Shown one piece after another: positions 1 to 7,269 of a stretch of DNA of 64,000 bases. The notes beneath the pieces were generated by a model, which saw only the letters and a list, made by a program, of their open reading frames with translations, ran no database searches and had not been told where the DNA came from. The translations under genes were made by a program, and so were the position numbers. This DNA is from an uncultured Spirochaeta sp. (GTDB lineage: Bacteria > Spirochaetota > Spirochaetia > DSM-27196 > Alkalispirochaetaceae), in NCBI GenBank assembly GCA_913030605.1, contig CAJWEZ010000004.1:1-64000 (forward strand), written 5' to 3'. How positions within the stretch are numbered: the first letter of the stretch is position 1; each line of letters opens with the position of its first letter.

Positions 1-37
1 TGTAGCAGAATGGTTTGACAATTTCATTCTACCTACA
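1..37. other. imperfect stem-loop at the left edge
   Basis: TGTAG-c-AGAATG pairs with CATTCT-ac-CTACA, giving eleven base pairs with a small internal loop around a 12-nt loop. No T-run follows on the plus strand, and the sequence to the left is missing, so its role (terminator of a gene outside the window, or part of the AT-richer left edge) cannot be judged. The first 80 bases are visibly AT-richer than the rest of the window. Confidence 0.35.
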
Positions 38-84
38 GAAATGGGAGGTGCAAGCTCTTCTTTCTTTCCTCTCCCTTTTAACCG

Positions 85-235
85 GACAGCAGTGATACAG
101 AAGCGTGTTGCAGAACTGCGGACAGGTCACGCACACAGAAGGACTTGTGGGCGGCGAACGCCGGAGCCTCTCGCATCTCGTTGTCCGTCCGCATGATACG
201 GTGAAACCTGCAACAATCTCCTGTATACTGCCCGC
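85..235 (+). repeat. 150-bp inverted-repeat element, copy 1
   Basis: The two ends are an imperfect inverted repeat: left arm GCAGTGATACAGAAGCGTG + TTGCAG (89-113), right arm CTGCAACAATCTCCTGTATA + CTGCC (209-233). The same arms, spacing and orientation recur at 19343-19494. Internal similarity between the copies includes ACTTG followed by a small GC hairpin, and GTC-GCA-ATAC just before the right arm. The element ends about 15 nt upstream of the Shine-Dalgarno site of the next gene. It matches no RNA family or IS that I recognise; a MITE-like element or a structured RNA are both possible. Confidence 0.75.
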
Positions 236-260
236 GAAACGCAGCCTCCAGGAGGGCTTT

Positions 261-572
261 TTGAACACACAACGGATGATTGTCACGGTCCCGGCCTCGT
301 CGATCGCAATCGGGAACAACGAGACCGTGGAACTCGAAGCGGTCACGTACCAGGGCACGCTGGTGATCGATTCCAACAACGCCTGGATCTACGGTGCCGG
401 CGCTGGAAGGACGGTGATCGACGGTGACGTGACGATCGAGGGCAACCGAAACGAGCTCCGTGGTGTCACGGTCACCGGGACGATCCGTATTCGCGGGAAC
501 ATCAACTCGATCATCCAGAGCGACCTCGACAACGCCACGGTCATCGATACGGGCAACAACAACACGTACTGA
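261..572 (+). CDS. small beta-helix-like hypothetical protein
   Basis: This 103-residue protein has no recognised family. Its sequence is a run of short hydrophobic/Asn/Gly strands (for example LVIDSNNAWIYGAG and VTIEGNRNELRG) spaced about 20 residues apart, the periodicity of a right-handed parallel beta-helix such as pectate-lyase or carbohydrate-binding folds. There is no clear signal peptide. The start is taken as TTG 261 because AGGAGG ends 5 nt before it; ATG 276, in the same frame, is too far from that site. The longer ORF in the track runs back into the inverted-repeat element and is not credible there. It lies 13 nt upstream of the phosphatase gene. Function unknown. Confidence 0.6.
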   Translation: MNTQRMIVTVPASSIAIGNNETVELEAVTYQGTLVIDSNNAWIYGAGAGRTVIDGDVTIEGNRNELRGVTVTGTIRIRGNINSIIQSDLDNATVIDTGNNNTY

Positions 573-585
573 GCAGCCCACGCCG

Positions 586-1236
586 ATGCCAACAACGCTC
601 TACGTGATCAGACACGGTCAATCCACCGAGAATACCGGCGAAAGCCTGACCGGCGATGCGCCCCTCACACAAACGGGCCGGGAGCAGGCGGAACGGACGG
701 GCGCATGGCTCGCCGCCACCGCCGATCGCAACCCGACACCGGACGTGGTGTTCGCCAGCCCCGCCCTCCGCACTATGGAGACGGCGCGGGCGATCGCCGA
801 CGCCTGCGGCGCACCGATCGTGGTTGATCCGGACATCTGTGAGTTCGGAATGCTCTACGATTCCCCCGGTCTCACCGCCGGGGAGCTGCGGGCGCTGGCG
901 CCAAGGGTGGAGCTGCCGTCCGGGTTTCCCGCAGACACCGGCTGGGCTGCGGGCTGGACCCGGGAAACCAAGGAGCGCCTGCACGCGCGGGTGGAGCACC
1001 GTGTGGCGCGCTACACGGGCACCGAGCTGCCGCACGCCTCAGTCGCTATCGTATCCCACGCGCACTTCGGGGGGTTCTTCCTGGGGCGGCTCTTCCGGAT
1101 TCCCGCGGAGGAACTGTCGTCCAACCGCCTGCGTCTGTTTAACTGCGGCGTCAGCCGGATCACGGTCACCGAACGCTACCGGCAACTGGACTTCGGCAAC
1201 CACACCGCGCACCTCGACGGAATCGAGACGCGGTAG
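586..1236 (+). CDS. histidine phosphatase family protein
   Basis: A 216-residue member of the phosphoglycerate mutase-like histidine phosphatase superfamily. The N-terminal RHGQST motif supplies the phospho-accepting His and the nearby Arg; the second catalytic His is in the segment SHAHFGGFF near residue 160. The PLTQTGREQA segment is typical of the family. The start is ATG 586, directly before the beta strand that carries RHG; the ORF track begins 126 nt too early, inside the previous gene. Substrate (sugar phosphate, nucleotide or protein) cannot be told from the sequence. It converges on aspS with a 13-nt gap. Confidence 0.85.
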   Translation: MPTTLYVIRHGQSTENTGESLTGDAPLTQTGREQAERTGAWLAATADRNPTPDVVFASPALRTMETARAIADACGAPIVVDPDICEFGMLYDSPGLTAGELRALAPRVELPSGFPADTGWAAGWTRETKERLHARVEHRVARYTGTELPHASVAIVSHAHFGGFFLGRLFRIPAEELSSNRLRLFNCGVSRITVTERYRQLDFGNHTAHLDGIETR

Positions 1237-1249
1237 CGGGCGTACCCGC

Positions 1250-3070
1250 CTATTCCTTCTTCGGCGCCAGCCGCAGTCCCAGTTCCTCGAGCTGTTTCGG
1301 GTCCACGGGGCTGGGGCTGTCGTCCATCGGCGAGAGACCGTTGGCGGTCTTGGGGAAGGCGATCACCTCGCGGATCGAGTCCTCTCCGGCCATGATCATC
1401 ACCAGGCGGTCCAGCCCCGGCGCAATCCCGCCGTGGGGTGGCGGCCCGTACTTGAACGCCTCCAGCAGGAAGCCGAAGCGCCGCTGCGCCTCCTCCTCGT
1501 CGAAGCCGACGATGCGGAAGATGCGGCTCTGCAGCGCCGGGTCGTGGATACGAATGCTTCCGGAGGCGAGCTCGTAGCCGTTGCAGACAAGGTCGTAGAG
1601 GTCGCCCTTGACCGCGCCGGGGTCGTCCTCCATCGTCTCAATGTACTGCTCCTGCGGCATGGTGAACATGTGGTGCGCCGCCTCCCAGCGTCCCTCGTCC
1701 TCGTTGTACTCAAAGAGCGGAAAGTCCACGATCCAGGCAAAGCGGAAGGTTCCGGGCTCCGCGAGCTCAAGGTCCCTGCCCAAACGGCTGCGCACTGCGC
1801 CCAGGGCAGTTGTGGCGACCTTCCAGCCGTCGGCGACAAAGAGGAGCAGATCGCCGTCACCGGCGCCCAGGGCCGCGGCGATCTCGTCGGCGCGGGGGGC
1901 GAAGAACTTCCCGATCCCGCCGTCGAGGGTCAGGCCGCCGGACGCATCGCCGGTCTCCTCGGCGTTCGCGTCACCGTCCGCCGCCCGGACCTTGGTCCAC
2001 GCGAGTCCCTTCGCGCCGTAGGTCTTGGCCACGTCTTCGAGTTCGGTGATCTGCTTGCGACTGTAGTCCGCCTGTCCCGGTACCACCAGGACCTTCACGG
2101 TGCCGCCGGAAGAGACGACGCCCTCGAAGACGCCGAATCCGCTTCCCTCGACGAAGGGTACGAAGTCCTGCAGTTCCAGGTCGAAGCGCAGGTCCGGTTT
2201 GTCGGACCCGAAGCGGTTCATCGCCTCGTCGTACGGCAGGCGCTCAAACGTCGCCGGCAGTTCGACCCCCAGGGCCCGACGGAAGACGTTGCCCATCATG
2301 CCTTCGACCACCTCGAAGACGTCGTCCTTGGAGACGAAGCTCATCTCCAGGTCGATCTGCGTGTGCTCCAGCTGCCGGTCGCCGCGGGCGTCCTCGTCGC
2401 GGAAGCAGTGCGCCAGCTGAAAGTAGCGGTCAAAGCCACTGACCATGAGGATCTGCTTGTAGAGCTGCGGACTCTGCGGCATCGCGTAGAACGTACCCGG
2501 ATGGAGACGCGAGGGCACGAGGAAGTCCCTGGCGCCCTCGGGGGTGCTTTTGATCATCGTCGGCGTTTCCACCTCGACGAAGTTCTGCCCGGTGAGGTAC
2601 TCCCGAACCGCCTGCATCACCTCGCTGCGGAGGCGGATTTTGCGCTGCATCGCCGCGGTGCGCAGATCCAGGTAGCGATACTTGAAGCGCAGGTCGTCGC
2701 GGGCGTCGCTGCGTTCGTCGATCATGAAGGGCAGCGGCTCGCAGGTGGAGAGAACGTCGATGCGCGTCGCGGCAAGTTCGATCTCGCCGGTGGCCATGTC
2801 GCTGTTCACCATGGCGTCCGGCCGCTTCCGCACGGTGCCTTCCACCGCCACGCAGTATTCCATGTGCAGCCCGCCGGCGACCTCCTGGAGTTCCGACGGT
2901 GCGTCCTGGTCAACCACGACCTGGGTGATGCCGGAATGGTCCCGCAGGTTGAAAAAGGCCACGCCGCCGTGGTCGCGGGTCCGGTGGACCCACCCGTTGA
3001 GGGTTACCGTCTGACCGGCGTCGCTGGCCCTGAGGGCGCCGCAGGCGTGGGTGCGCTTCATCTGTTCCAT
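1250..3070 (-). CDS. aspS: aspartyl-tRNA synthetase
   Basis: Charges tRNA-Asp with aspartate in the cytoplasm. The 606-residue length and layout are those of the bacterial class II enzyme: N-terminal OB-fold anticodon-binding domain (GWVHRTRDHGGVAFFNLRD, residues about 26-45), the class II core with motif 2 FRDEDARGDRQ near residue 220, a GAD insertion in the middle, and motif 3 GIAPGLDRL near residue 550. It is not distinguishable here whether it is discriminating or also charges tRNA-Asn. A TACAGT hexamer ends 7 nt before the ATG at 3070, suggesting a leaderless transcript; an internal ATG three codons later is the alternative start. Confidence 0.97.
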   Translation of the reverse strand: MEQMKRTHACGALRASDAGQTVTLNGWVHRTRDHGGVAFFNLRDHSGITQVVVDQDAPSELQEVAGGLHMEYCVAVEGTVRKRPDAMVNSDMATGEIELAATRIDVLSTCEPLPFMIDERSDARDDLRFKYRYLDLRTAAMQRKIRLRSEVMQAVREYLTGQNFVEVETPTMIKSTPEGARDFLVPSRLHPGTFYAMPQSPQLYKQILMVSGFDRYFQLAHCFRDEDARGDRQLEHTQIDLEMSFVSKDDVFEVVEGMMGNVFRRALGVELPATFERLPYDEAMNRFGSDKPDLRFDLELQDFVPFVEGSGFGVFEGVVSSGGTVKVLVVPGQADYSRKQITELEDVAKTYGAKGLAWTKVRAADGDANAEETGDASGGLTLDGGIGKFFAPRADEIAAALGAGDGDLLLFVADGWKVATTALGAVRSRLGRDLELAEPGTFRFAWIVDFPLFEYNEDEGRWEAAHHMFTMPQEQYIETMEDDPGAVKGDLYDLVCNGYELASGSIRIHDPALQSRIFRIVGFDEEEAQRRFGFLLEAFKYGPPPHGGIAPGLDRLVMIMAGEDSIREVIAFPKTANGLSPMDDSPSPVDPKQLEELGLRLAPKKE

Positions 3071-3097
3071 GCGCGCGACTGTACTACGGGGGCGCCG

Positions 3098-3409
3098 TCA
3101 GTTTCCACCGGTGGCGTTCCACAGGAAGCGGGTCAGGTCGACCCGACCATCGGGGGTCACCGAGACCCCTTCATCCAGGAGGAGCGCCCGCTGCAGTTCG
3201 AATCCGTCGCCGGGGGGCAGGGAGATGGTCCCGCGGGAGTTGATGACGCGGTGCCATGGCAGACGCTCGCTGTGGCGGAGGACCCACACGACCGCCCGCG
3301 CCGCCCGCGGGTTGCCCGCCATCGCCGCGATCTGCCCGTAGGTGGCCACACGCCCCGTCGGGATCGATGCGATGACATCGTGGATGCGGTCGGAGAGGGT
3401 GTCGGCCAT
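3098..3409 (-). CDS. alkyltransferase-like (ATL) DNA-binding protein
   Basis: A 103-residue protein matching the C-terminal DNA-binding domain of O6-alkylguanine-DNA methyltransferase. The helix-turn-helix and flipping-arginine segment TYGQIAAMAGNPRAARAV is present. The active-site PCHRV motif reads PWHRV (near residue 52), so the alkyl-accepting cysteine is replaced by Trp. This is the hallmark of ATL proteins, which bind O6-alkylguanine without repairing it and pass the lesion to nucleotide excision repair. It lies 17 nt downstream of pncA in the same direction and is probably co-transcribed. Confidence 0.88.
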   Translation of the reverse strand: MADTLSDRIHDVIASIPTGRVATYGQIAAMAGNPRAARAVVWVLRHSERLPWHRVINSRGTISLPPGDGFELQRALLLDEGVSVTPDGRVDLTRFLWNATGGN

Positions 3410-3426
3410 GGAGTGATCGGAGCGTG

Positions 3427-4029
3427 TCAGCTGGTGGTGACCGTTCCGCCGGCGGCGCGAATCTCATCCAGCGCCGCCTCAAAATCACCGTCCTTCAGAT
3501 TGACCGCCCGTGTGGCGTCGGAGAGCACCGTGGTCCGGAACCCGAGGCGGAGCGCGTCGAGGGCGGTGAATTTCACGCAGTAGTCCGCCGCCAGGCCGCA
3601 GACAACGACCTCGTCCACATCGCGTTCCCGGAGGTAGTCCTCCAGGCCCGTGGCACGGCGGTGATCGTTGTCGTAGAAGCCGGAATAGCTGTCGATGAAC
3701 TCGTCCTCGCCCTTGCGGATCACGTGGTCGAACTCCGCCACATCGAGTCCGGCGGCGAAGGATGCCCCGCCGCTGTGCTGAATGCAGTGGTCCGGCCACA
3801 GGATCTGCTGCACGCCGGCGAGGTCGATCACATCGCCGGGGCTCTGCCCCACGTGGCGGGAGGCAAAACTGCGGTGTTCGGCGGGGTGCCAGTCCTGGGT
3901 GGCGACCACCAGATCGTAGGCCGGCATGAGCCGGTTGATGACCGGCACCACGGCATCTCCGTCCGGGACCGCCAGGGCACCGCCGGGAAGGAAATCGTTC
4001 TGAACGTCGACGACCAGGAGTGCTTTCAT
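3427..4029 (-). CDS. pncA: nicotinamidase
   Basis: Hydrolyses nicotinamide to nicotinate for NAD salvage. The 200-residue isochorismatase-fold protein has the catalytic Asp in VVDVQNDF (residue 8), the metal-binding DWHP-x2-H segment (ATQDWHPAEHRSF, residues 44-56), a conserved Lys in VIRKGEDEF, and the nucleophilic Cys in CGLAADYCV. The order and spacing are those of PncA rather than other isochorismatase-like hydrolases. A TATCTT hexamer lies 6 nt before ATG 4029, so the transcript is probably leaderless; the ATL gene follows. Confidence 0.93.
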   Translation of the reverse strand: MKALLVVDVQNDFLPGGALAVPDGDAVVPVINRLMPAYDLVVATQDWHPAEHRSFASRHVGQSPGDVIDLAGVQQILWPDHCIQHSGGASFAAGLDVAEFDHVIRKGEDEFIDSYSGFYDNDHRRATGLEDYLRERDVDEVVVCGLAADYCVKFTALDALRLGFRTTVLSDATRAVNLKDGDFEAALDEIRAAGGTVTTS

Positions 4030-4047
4030 ACTGCCAAGATACTCACG

Positions 4048-5208
4048 TCACCGGGGCATGTGTCCAGCCCGATCCTTGTACGGAACCGCGTCGTCGAGCA
4101 TGGCGATCTGGACGCGCTCGTAGGAGTTGATGCGGTCCATGTTGGCCTCCAGGATCGCCTGCATGTGGCGATCGAAAAAACGATGCAGGCTGTAGGTGGA
4201 AATCGAACGGAAGCCGCGGCGCACCTTGTGCTGCGATCCCATGCCGGGATCGAACACCCGGATCCCTTCTGCGATCGCCCACTCGATGGGGGCGTAGTAG
4301 CACACGTTGAAGTGCAGATCCCGGGCATCGCGACGGGTCCCCCAGTAGCGTCCCAGGACGCGGTCACCCTTGCGTACCAGGAACGCCAGCGCCAGCGGGT
4401 CCTCATCCTCCGTCGTCGCCGCCACGAACCACGCGTGCTGCGCCACGTCCGCGGGCATATCCGTGAAGAACTCCCGGGTGAGGAACTGCGCCGCGTAGGG
4501 CCCGAACTGCTCGTTGGTGCGGAGGTAGTAGTCCGCCATGCGATCGAAGTACCACCGCGGCGCGTCGGGGGCGTGAATCACACGAATGTCGATTCCCTGC
4601 TCCTCCATGCTCGCCCGTTCGCGGCGGATGTTGCGGCGCTGGTTCTTGCGGAATCGCGCCAGGTAGTCATCGAAGGACTCGAACGACTCGTTGTACCACT
4701 CGTACCCGTGGTGCTCCCACGTGGTCATACCCAGGCCGGCGAGACGATCCCGCCACTCGGGCTCGACGAAGTTGAACTGCAGTACGCGAATTTCGTTCTC
4801 ACGGCAGAACTGTTCGATCGCCTTGAGGATCGGTTCCGCCAGCTCGTCCTCACGTCCCGGGACGGTGAGGATGCGGAACGCCGGCGAGGGGCTGGCGGGG
4901 CTCATGCCCACCATCTTGGGGTAGTAGCTCATGCCGAGCTCGCCGGCGACCTCGGCGAAGGCGAAATCAAAGACGAACTCTCCCCAACTGTTGGTGCGCA
5001 CGTACAGGGGAAGCGCCGCCACCATATCGCCACCCTCGTGGACGGTGAGGTGGCTCGGCGTCCACCCGGCGCCGGGGACGATGCTGCCGCTGTCCTCGAG
5101 GTGCCGAAGCCACTCGTGACTCATGAGGGGGGTCGACGCGGTCTCCGCGAGACGGTTCCATTCCGACGCGTCGATATAGGCCATGGATTGGTGCCACCGG
5201 TAGTCCAT
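4048..5208 (-). CDS. COG3146 / DUF482 GNAT-like protein
   Basis: A 386-residue cytoplasmic protein of the COG3146 (DUF482) family, often annotated as peptidoglycan biosynthesis protein because of its FemAB/GNAT-like double fold. Typical segments are LMSHEWLRHLEDSGS, the basic stretch FRKNQRRNIRRER near residue 195, LGRYWG and FDPGMGSQHKVRRGF in the C-terminal half. The acceptor and donor are not known for the family. The gene starts at ATG 5208 with TAGCTT 6 nt upstream. It ends 19 nt before pncA and its 5' end lies 20 nt after the HIT gene stop, so the run may be partly co-transcribed. Confidence 0.85.
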   Translation of the reverse strand: MDYRWHQSMAYIDASEWNRLAETASTPLMSHEWLRHLEDSGSIVPGAGWTPSHLTVHEGGDMVAALPLYVRTNSWGEFVFDFAFAEVAGELGMSYYPKMVGMSPASPSPAFRILTVPGREDELAEPILKAIEQFCRENEIRVLQFNFVEPEWRDRLAGLGMTTWEHHGYEWYNESFESFDDYLARFRKNQRRNIRRERASMEEQGIDIRVIHAPDAPRWYFDRMADYYLRTNEQFGPYAAQFLTREFFTDMPADVAQHAWFVAATTEDEDPLALAFLVRKGDRVLGRYWGTRRDARDLHFNVCYYAPIEWAIAEGIRVFDPGMGSQHKVRRGFRSISTYSLHRFFDRHMQAILEANMDRINSYERVQIAMLDDAVPYKDRAGHMPR

Positions 5209-5228
5209 GGCTGCAAGCTACTGACAGA

Positions 5229-5573
5229 TCAGCCCGGCGGCCACCCCAGCTTGCGCCCGGCAAGGATGTGGGCGTGGATGTACGGTACGGTCTGCATCGC
5301 GTCGCGGCCGGTATTGAACACCACGCGGTACCCGTTCTCCTCCAGTTCGAGGGTTCGGGCGGTTTCCGCGATGCCGTGGATGATGTGGCCCATCACCTCC
5401 GGCGAGTGGCTGGTGCTCTCGGCGATACTCTTCATGCGCGTGCGCGGTACCACCAGAACGTGCACCGGCGCCTGGGGATTGATGTCCCTGAACGCAACCA
5501 CGTGGTCGTTCTGGAAGACGATGTCCGCCTGGGTGTCCCCGGCGATAATCTTGTCGAAAATGGTTTCTTCCAT
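5229..5573 (-). CDS. HIT family nucleotide hydrolase (HINT type)
   Basis: A 114-residue histidine-triad protein, likely a purine nucleoside phosphoramidate or AMP-lysine hydrolase. The N-terminal TIFDKIIAGDTQADIVF and VHVLVVPRTR are standard HINT segments. The triad near the C terminus reads QTVPYIHAHILAGR: the second (nucleophilic) and third His are kept, but the first His of the HxHxH motif is Tyr. The start is set at ATG 5573 (MEETIFDK) because TACGAT sits 6 nt upstream; the track's earlier start would place that hexamer inside the gene. Confidence 0.88.
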   Translation of the reverse strand: MEETIFDKIIAGDTQADIVFQNDHVVAFRDINPQAPVHVLVVPRTRMKSIAESTSHSPEVMGHIIHGIAETARTLELEENGYRVVFNTGRDAMQTVPYIHAHILAGRKLGWPPG

Positions 5574-5595
5574 GACGCTATCGTACACGCACCCC

Positions 5596-5648
5596 GCGTG
5601 CCGACGCCAGTGCCTGCGGGTGCCTCCCGATGCGTGCCGACGCCAGTG
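5596..5648. repeat. 17-bp direct repeat, two copies
   Basis: GCGTGCCGACGCCAGTG occurs exactly at 5596-5612 and 5632-5648, 36 bp apart, in the spacer upstream of the HIT gene. Confidence 0.8.
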
Positions 5649-5673
5649 TCCGCCGCACCGCCGTCCGACGGTA

Positions 5674-6135
5674 TCACCCGCTCTGTCGGTCGCGTTGCGT
5701 CACCGACCCCGAGCGACACTCGGTGCATCCGAGGACGTGGACGTGTTTTCTCTGGTTTTTTGTGAACATCCGGGCGACCACGAATCCGTCGTCCGGGAGC
5801 GTTCTCTTGCAGACCGGGCAGTGTCGTTCCACCCGGGGGTTGGCGGGGTAGCAGTAGGGACACCCGAACATGTGGACCAGCGCGTCCTGTGGCCGTTCGC
5901 GGTCGCTGCGGCGACGCCCGGGCGGCTCCCCGCTGAACACGACGGTGTGGACCCGCTCACCGGGTTCGAGCAGGGTTCCGCAGATCGGGCAGGGCTTCAT
6001 GACCGTGAGCTGACCGCGGGAGCGGCCCGCCATGTGGTCCGAGAGGGCGGAGTAGTCCCGACGATGGAGATGGATAAGACTGATGAGCAGCGCCACCACC
6101 ACCAGGGCAAGGGCCACCAGCAGGACGATCTGAAT
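5674..6135 (-). CDS. membrane-anchored zinc-ribbon protein
   Basis: About 153 residues. An N-terminal hydrophobic segment (LALVVVALLISLIHL) is followed by a cytoplasmic domain with four CxxC knuckles: CPIC, CPYC, CPVC and CTEC. These are enough to bind two zinc ions, and the repeated phrases HMFGCPYCYP and HVHVLGCTECR suggest a duplicated unit. I associate this architecture with conserved spirochaete proteins of unknown function. The start is uncertain: the track uses GTG 6117, but GGGAGG is found further upstream, 6 nt before an in-frame ATT at 6135, which would be a rare initiation codon. The gene is divergent from rsmI. Confidence 0.65.
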   Translation of the reverse strand: MQIVLLVALALVVVALLISLIHLHRRDYSALSDHMAGRSRGQLTVMKPCPICGTLLEPGERVHTVVFSGEPPGRRRSDRERPQDALVHMFGCPYCYPANPRVERHCPVCKRTLPDDGFVVARMFTKNQRKHVHVLGCTECRSGSVTQRDRQSG

Positions 6136-6169
6136 GACGAACCTCCCGTGTTCAGGGTACAGTCATTGT

Positions 6170-6853
6170 ATGGGGCGCCTCTACATTATCGCAACTCCCA
6201 TCGGCAACCTCGGCGATATCACCTACCGGGCGGTGGAGACGCTGTCCGCCTCCCGGGCGGTATTCTGCGAGGACACGCGCCAGAGCCGGAAACTGATGTC
6301 GCATCTGGGGATTTCGCTCCCGCTCCACAGCTGCCGGGGCCAGAATTCCGCCAGCTGCATCCCCCGGGTGCTACAGCTTCTCGACGATGGCGCCGATATA
6401 TCATATCTGAGCGACGCCGGAACGCCGGGGATCAGCGACCCCGGCAGCCGTCTGGTTCGGGCCACCCGTGAGGCGGGGCACGACGTCGTACCGATTCCGG
6501 GGGCCAGTGCCGTGACGGCACTGATCTCGGTGAGTGGCGTCGCCGGTCGCGGCTGGTTCTTCGAAGGATTTCTGCCTCCAAAGGGGGCCAAACGCGTGCG
6601 GCGACTGACGGAACTCGCCGGCCGCGGCGACCCCTTCGTCCTGTACGAGTCACCGCACCGGATCGGGAAGCTGTTCGATGAACTGCGGGAGGCCGCGGCG
6701 GGGTTTCAGGTCGTGGTCGGCCGCGAGCTCACCAAGCTGCACGAGCAGATCGTCGGTGGAACGGTTGAAGATGTCGCAGAAATGCTGGCGAATGGTGGAA
6801 TTCCGACCCGCGGTGAGTTCGCCGTCCTTGTTTGGACGGGCAAAAGCCGTTAA
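6170..6853 (+). CDS. rsmI: 16S rRNA (cytidine-1402-2'-O)-methyltransferase
   Basis: Methylates the 2'-OH of C1402 in 16S rRNA using S-adenosylmethionine. The 227-residue protein shows the tetrapyrrole-methylase fold signatures: LYIIATPIGNLGDITYRA at the N terminus, CEDTRQSRKLM, the glycine-rich SAM loop SDAGTPGISDPGSRL, IPGASAVTALISVSG and FVLYESPHRI. The start is ATG 6170, which gives the canonical MGRLYIIATPIGNL; TACAGT ends 6 nt before it, predicting a leaderless mRNA. It is followed 49 nt later by flgM. Confidence 0.95.
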   Translation: MGRLYIIATPIGNLGDITYRAVETLSASRAVFCEDTRQSRKLMSHLGISLPLHSCRGQNSASCIPRVLQLLDDGADISYLSDAGTPGISDPGSRLVRATREAGHDVVPIPGASAVTALISVSGVAGRGWFFEGFLPPKGAKRVRRLTELAGRGDPFVLYESPHRIGKLFDELREAAAGFQVVVGRELTKLHEQIVGGTVEDVAEMLANGGIPTRGEFAVLVWTGKSR

Positions 6854-6877
6854 CATTATAGGGTAGGACGCCGATAA
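6851..6877 (+). promoter_or_regulatory. sigma-28 (FliA/WhiG) promoter of flgM
   Basis: TAACATTA, an 11-nt spacer, then GCCGATAA. The -10 matches the E. coli FliA consensus in all eight positions, the spacer is the consensus length, and the -35 matches five of eight positions of TAAAGTTT. A sigma-70-like pair (TTGGAC 6832-6837, ATTATA 6855-6860, 17-nt spacer) overlaps it. Confidence 0.8.
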
Positions 6878-6902
6878 TTAGGGTGAAAGGAAGGACCAAT
6901 CG

Positions 6903-7190
6903 ATGACAATCGAAGGAATTGGGCCGGTTGATCCGATTCAGAGGTTCAACAAAACAGAAAAGGTCAACAAACCCAACGCATCTCAGACCGGCGATTCCAT
7001 TTCCGTGTCCAACGAGGCCAAACTGCGATCGGAGATCATGCAGGCGGTTGAGGACGTTCGCAACCTGCCGGACATCCGCCAGGATCGCGTCGAGGAAGTC
7101 AAGGCCCGACTTCAGGATCCTTCCTACATCGATGACCGCGTCGTGGACGCCGTCGCCAACGAGATTTTGTCCGTCTTTGACGTTGACTGA
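6903..7190 (+). CDS. flgM: anti-sigma-28 factor FlgM
   Basis: FlgM binds and holds the flagellar sigma factor FliA until the hook is complete and FlgM is exported. The 95-residue, charged, helix-rich protein with ISVSNEAKL near residue 33 and DRVEEVKARLQDPSYIDDRVVDAVANEI at the C terminus fits PF04316, where the C-terminal helices contact sigma-28. AAGGA lies 8 nt before the ATG. The gene has its own sigma-28-type promoter, which would give the known negative feedback loop, and ends in a strong terminator. No other flagellar gene is in the window. Confidence 0.87.
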   Translation: MTIEGIGPVDPIQRFNKTEKVNKPNASQTGDSISVSNEAKLRSEIMQAVEDVRNLPDIRQDRVEEVKARLQDPSYIDDRVVDAVANEILSVFDVD

Positions 7191-7204
7191 TCCCCAGTCA
7201 CCGT

Positions 7205-7234
7205 TTGGAAACTGGAGCGGCAGTGCTATACAAT
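7205..7234 (+). promoter_or_regulatory. candidate promoter inside the flgM terminator
   Basis: TTGGAA (7205-7210), 18 nt, TACAAT (7229-7234). The -10 coincides with the terminator loop. Transcripts would start near 7241 and read into the ADH-like gene at 7270. No other promoter is apparent for that gene. Confidence 0.4.
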
Positions 7235-7252
7235 AGTAGCACTGCTTTTTTT
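7220..7252 (+). terminator. intrinsic terminator after flgM
   Basis: A perfect 9-bp stem (GCAGTGCTA / TAGCACTGC), an 8-nt loop and seven T residues. Confidence 0.92.
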
Positions 7253-7269
7253 ATGGGATTACGACCAGC

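Noticed and set aside
656-6471. Very long plus-strand ORFs (975 and 1015 aa) opposite aspS and the following minus-strand genes
   Set aside because: They are antisense shadows of strongly recognisable genes in GC-rich DNA, with low-complexity Arg/Ala/Gly composition and no family motifs.
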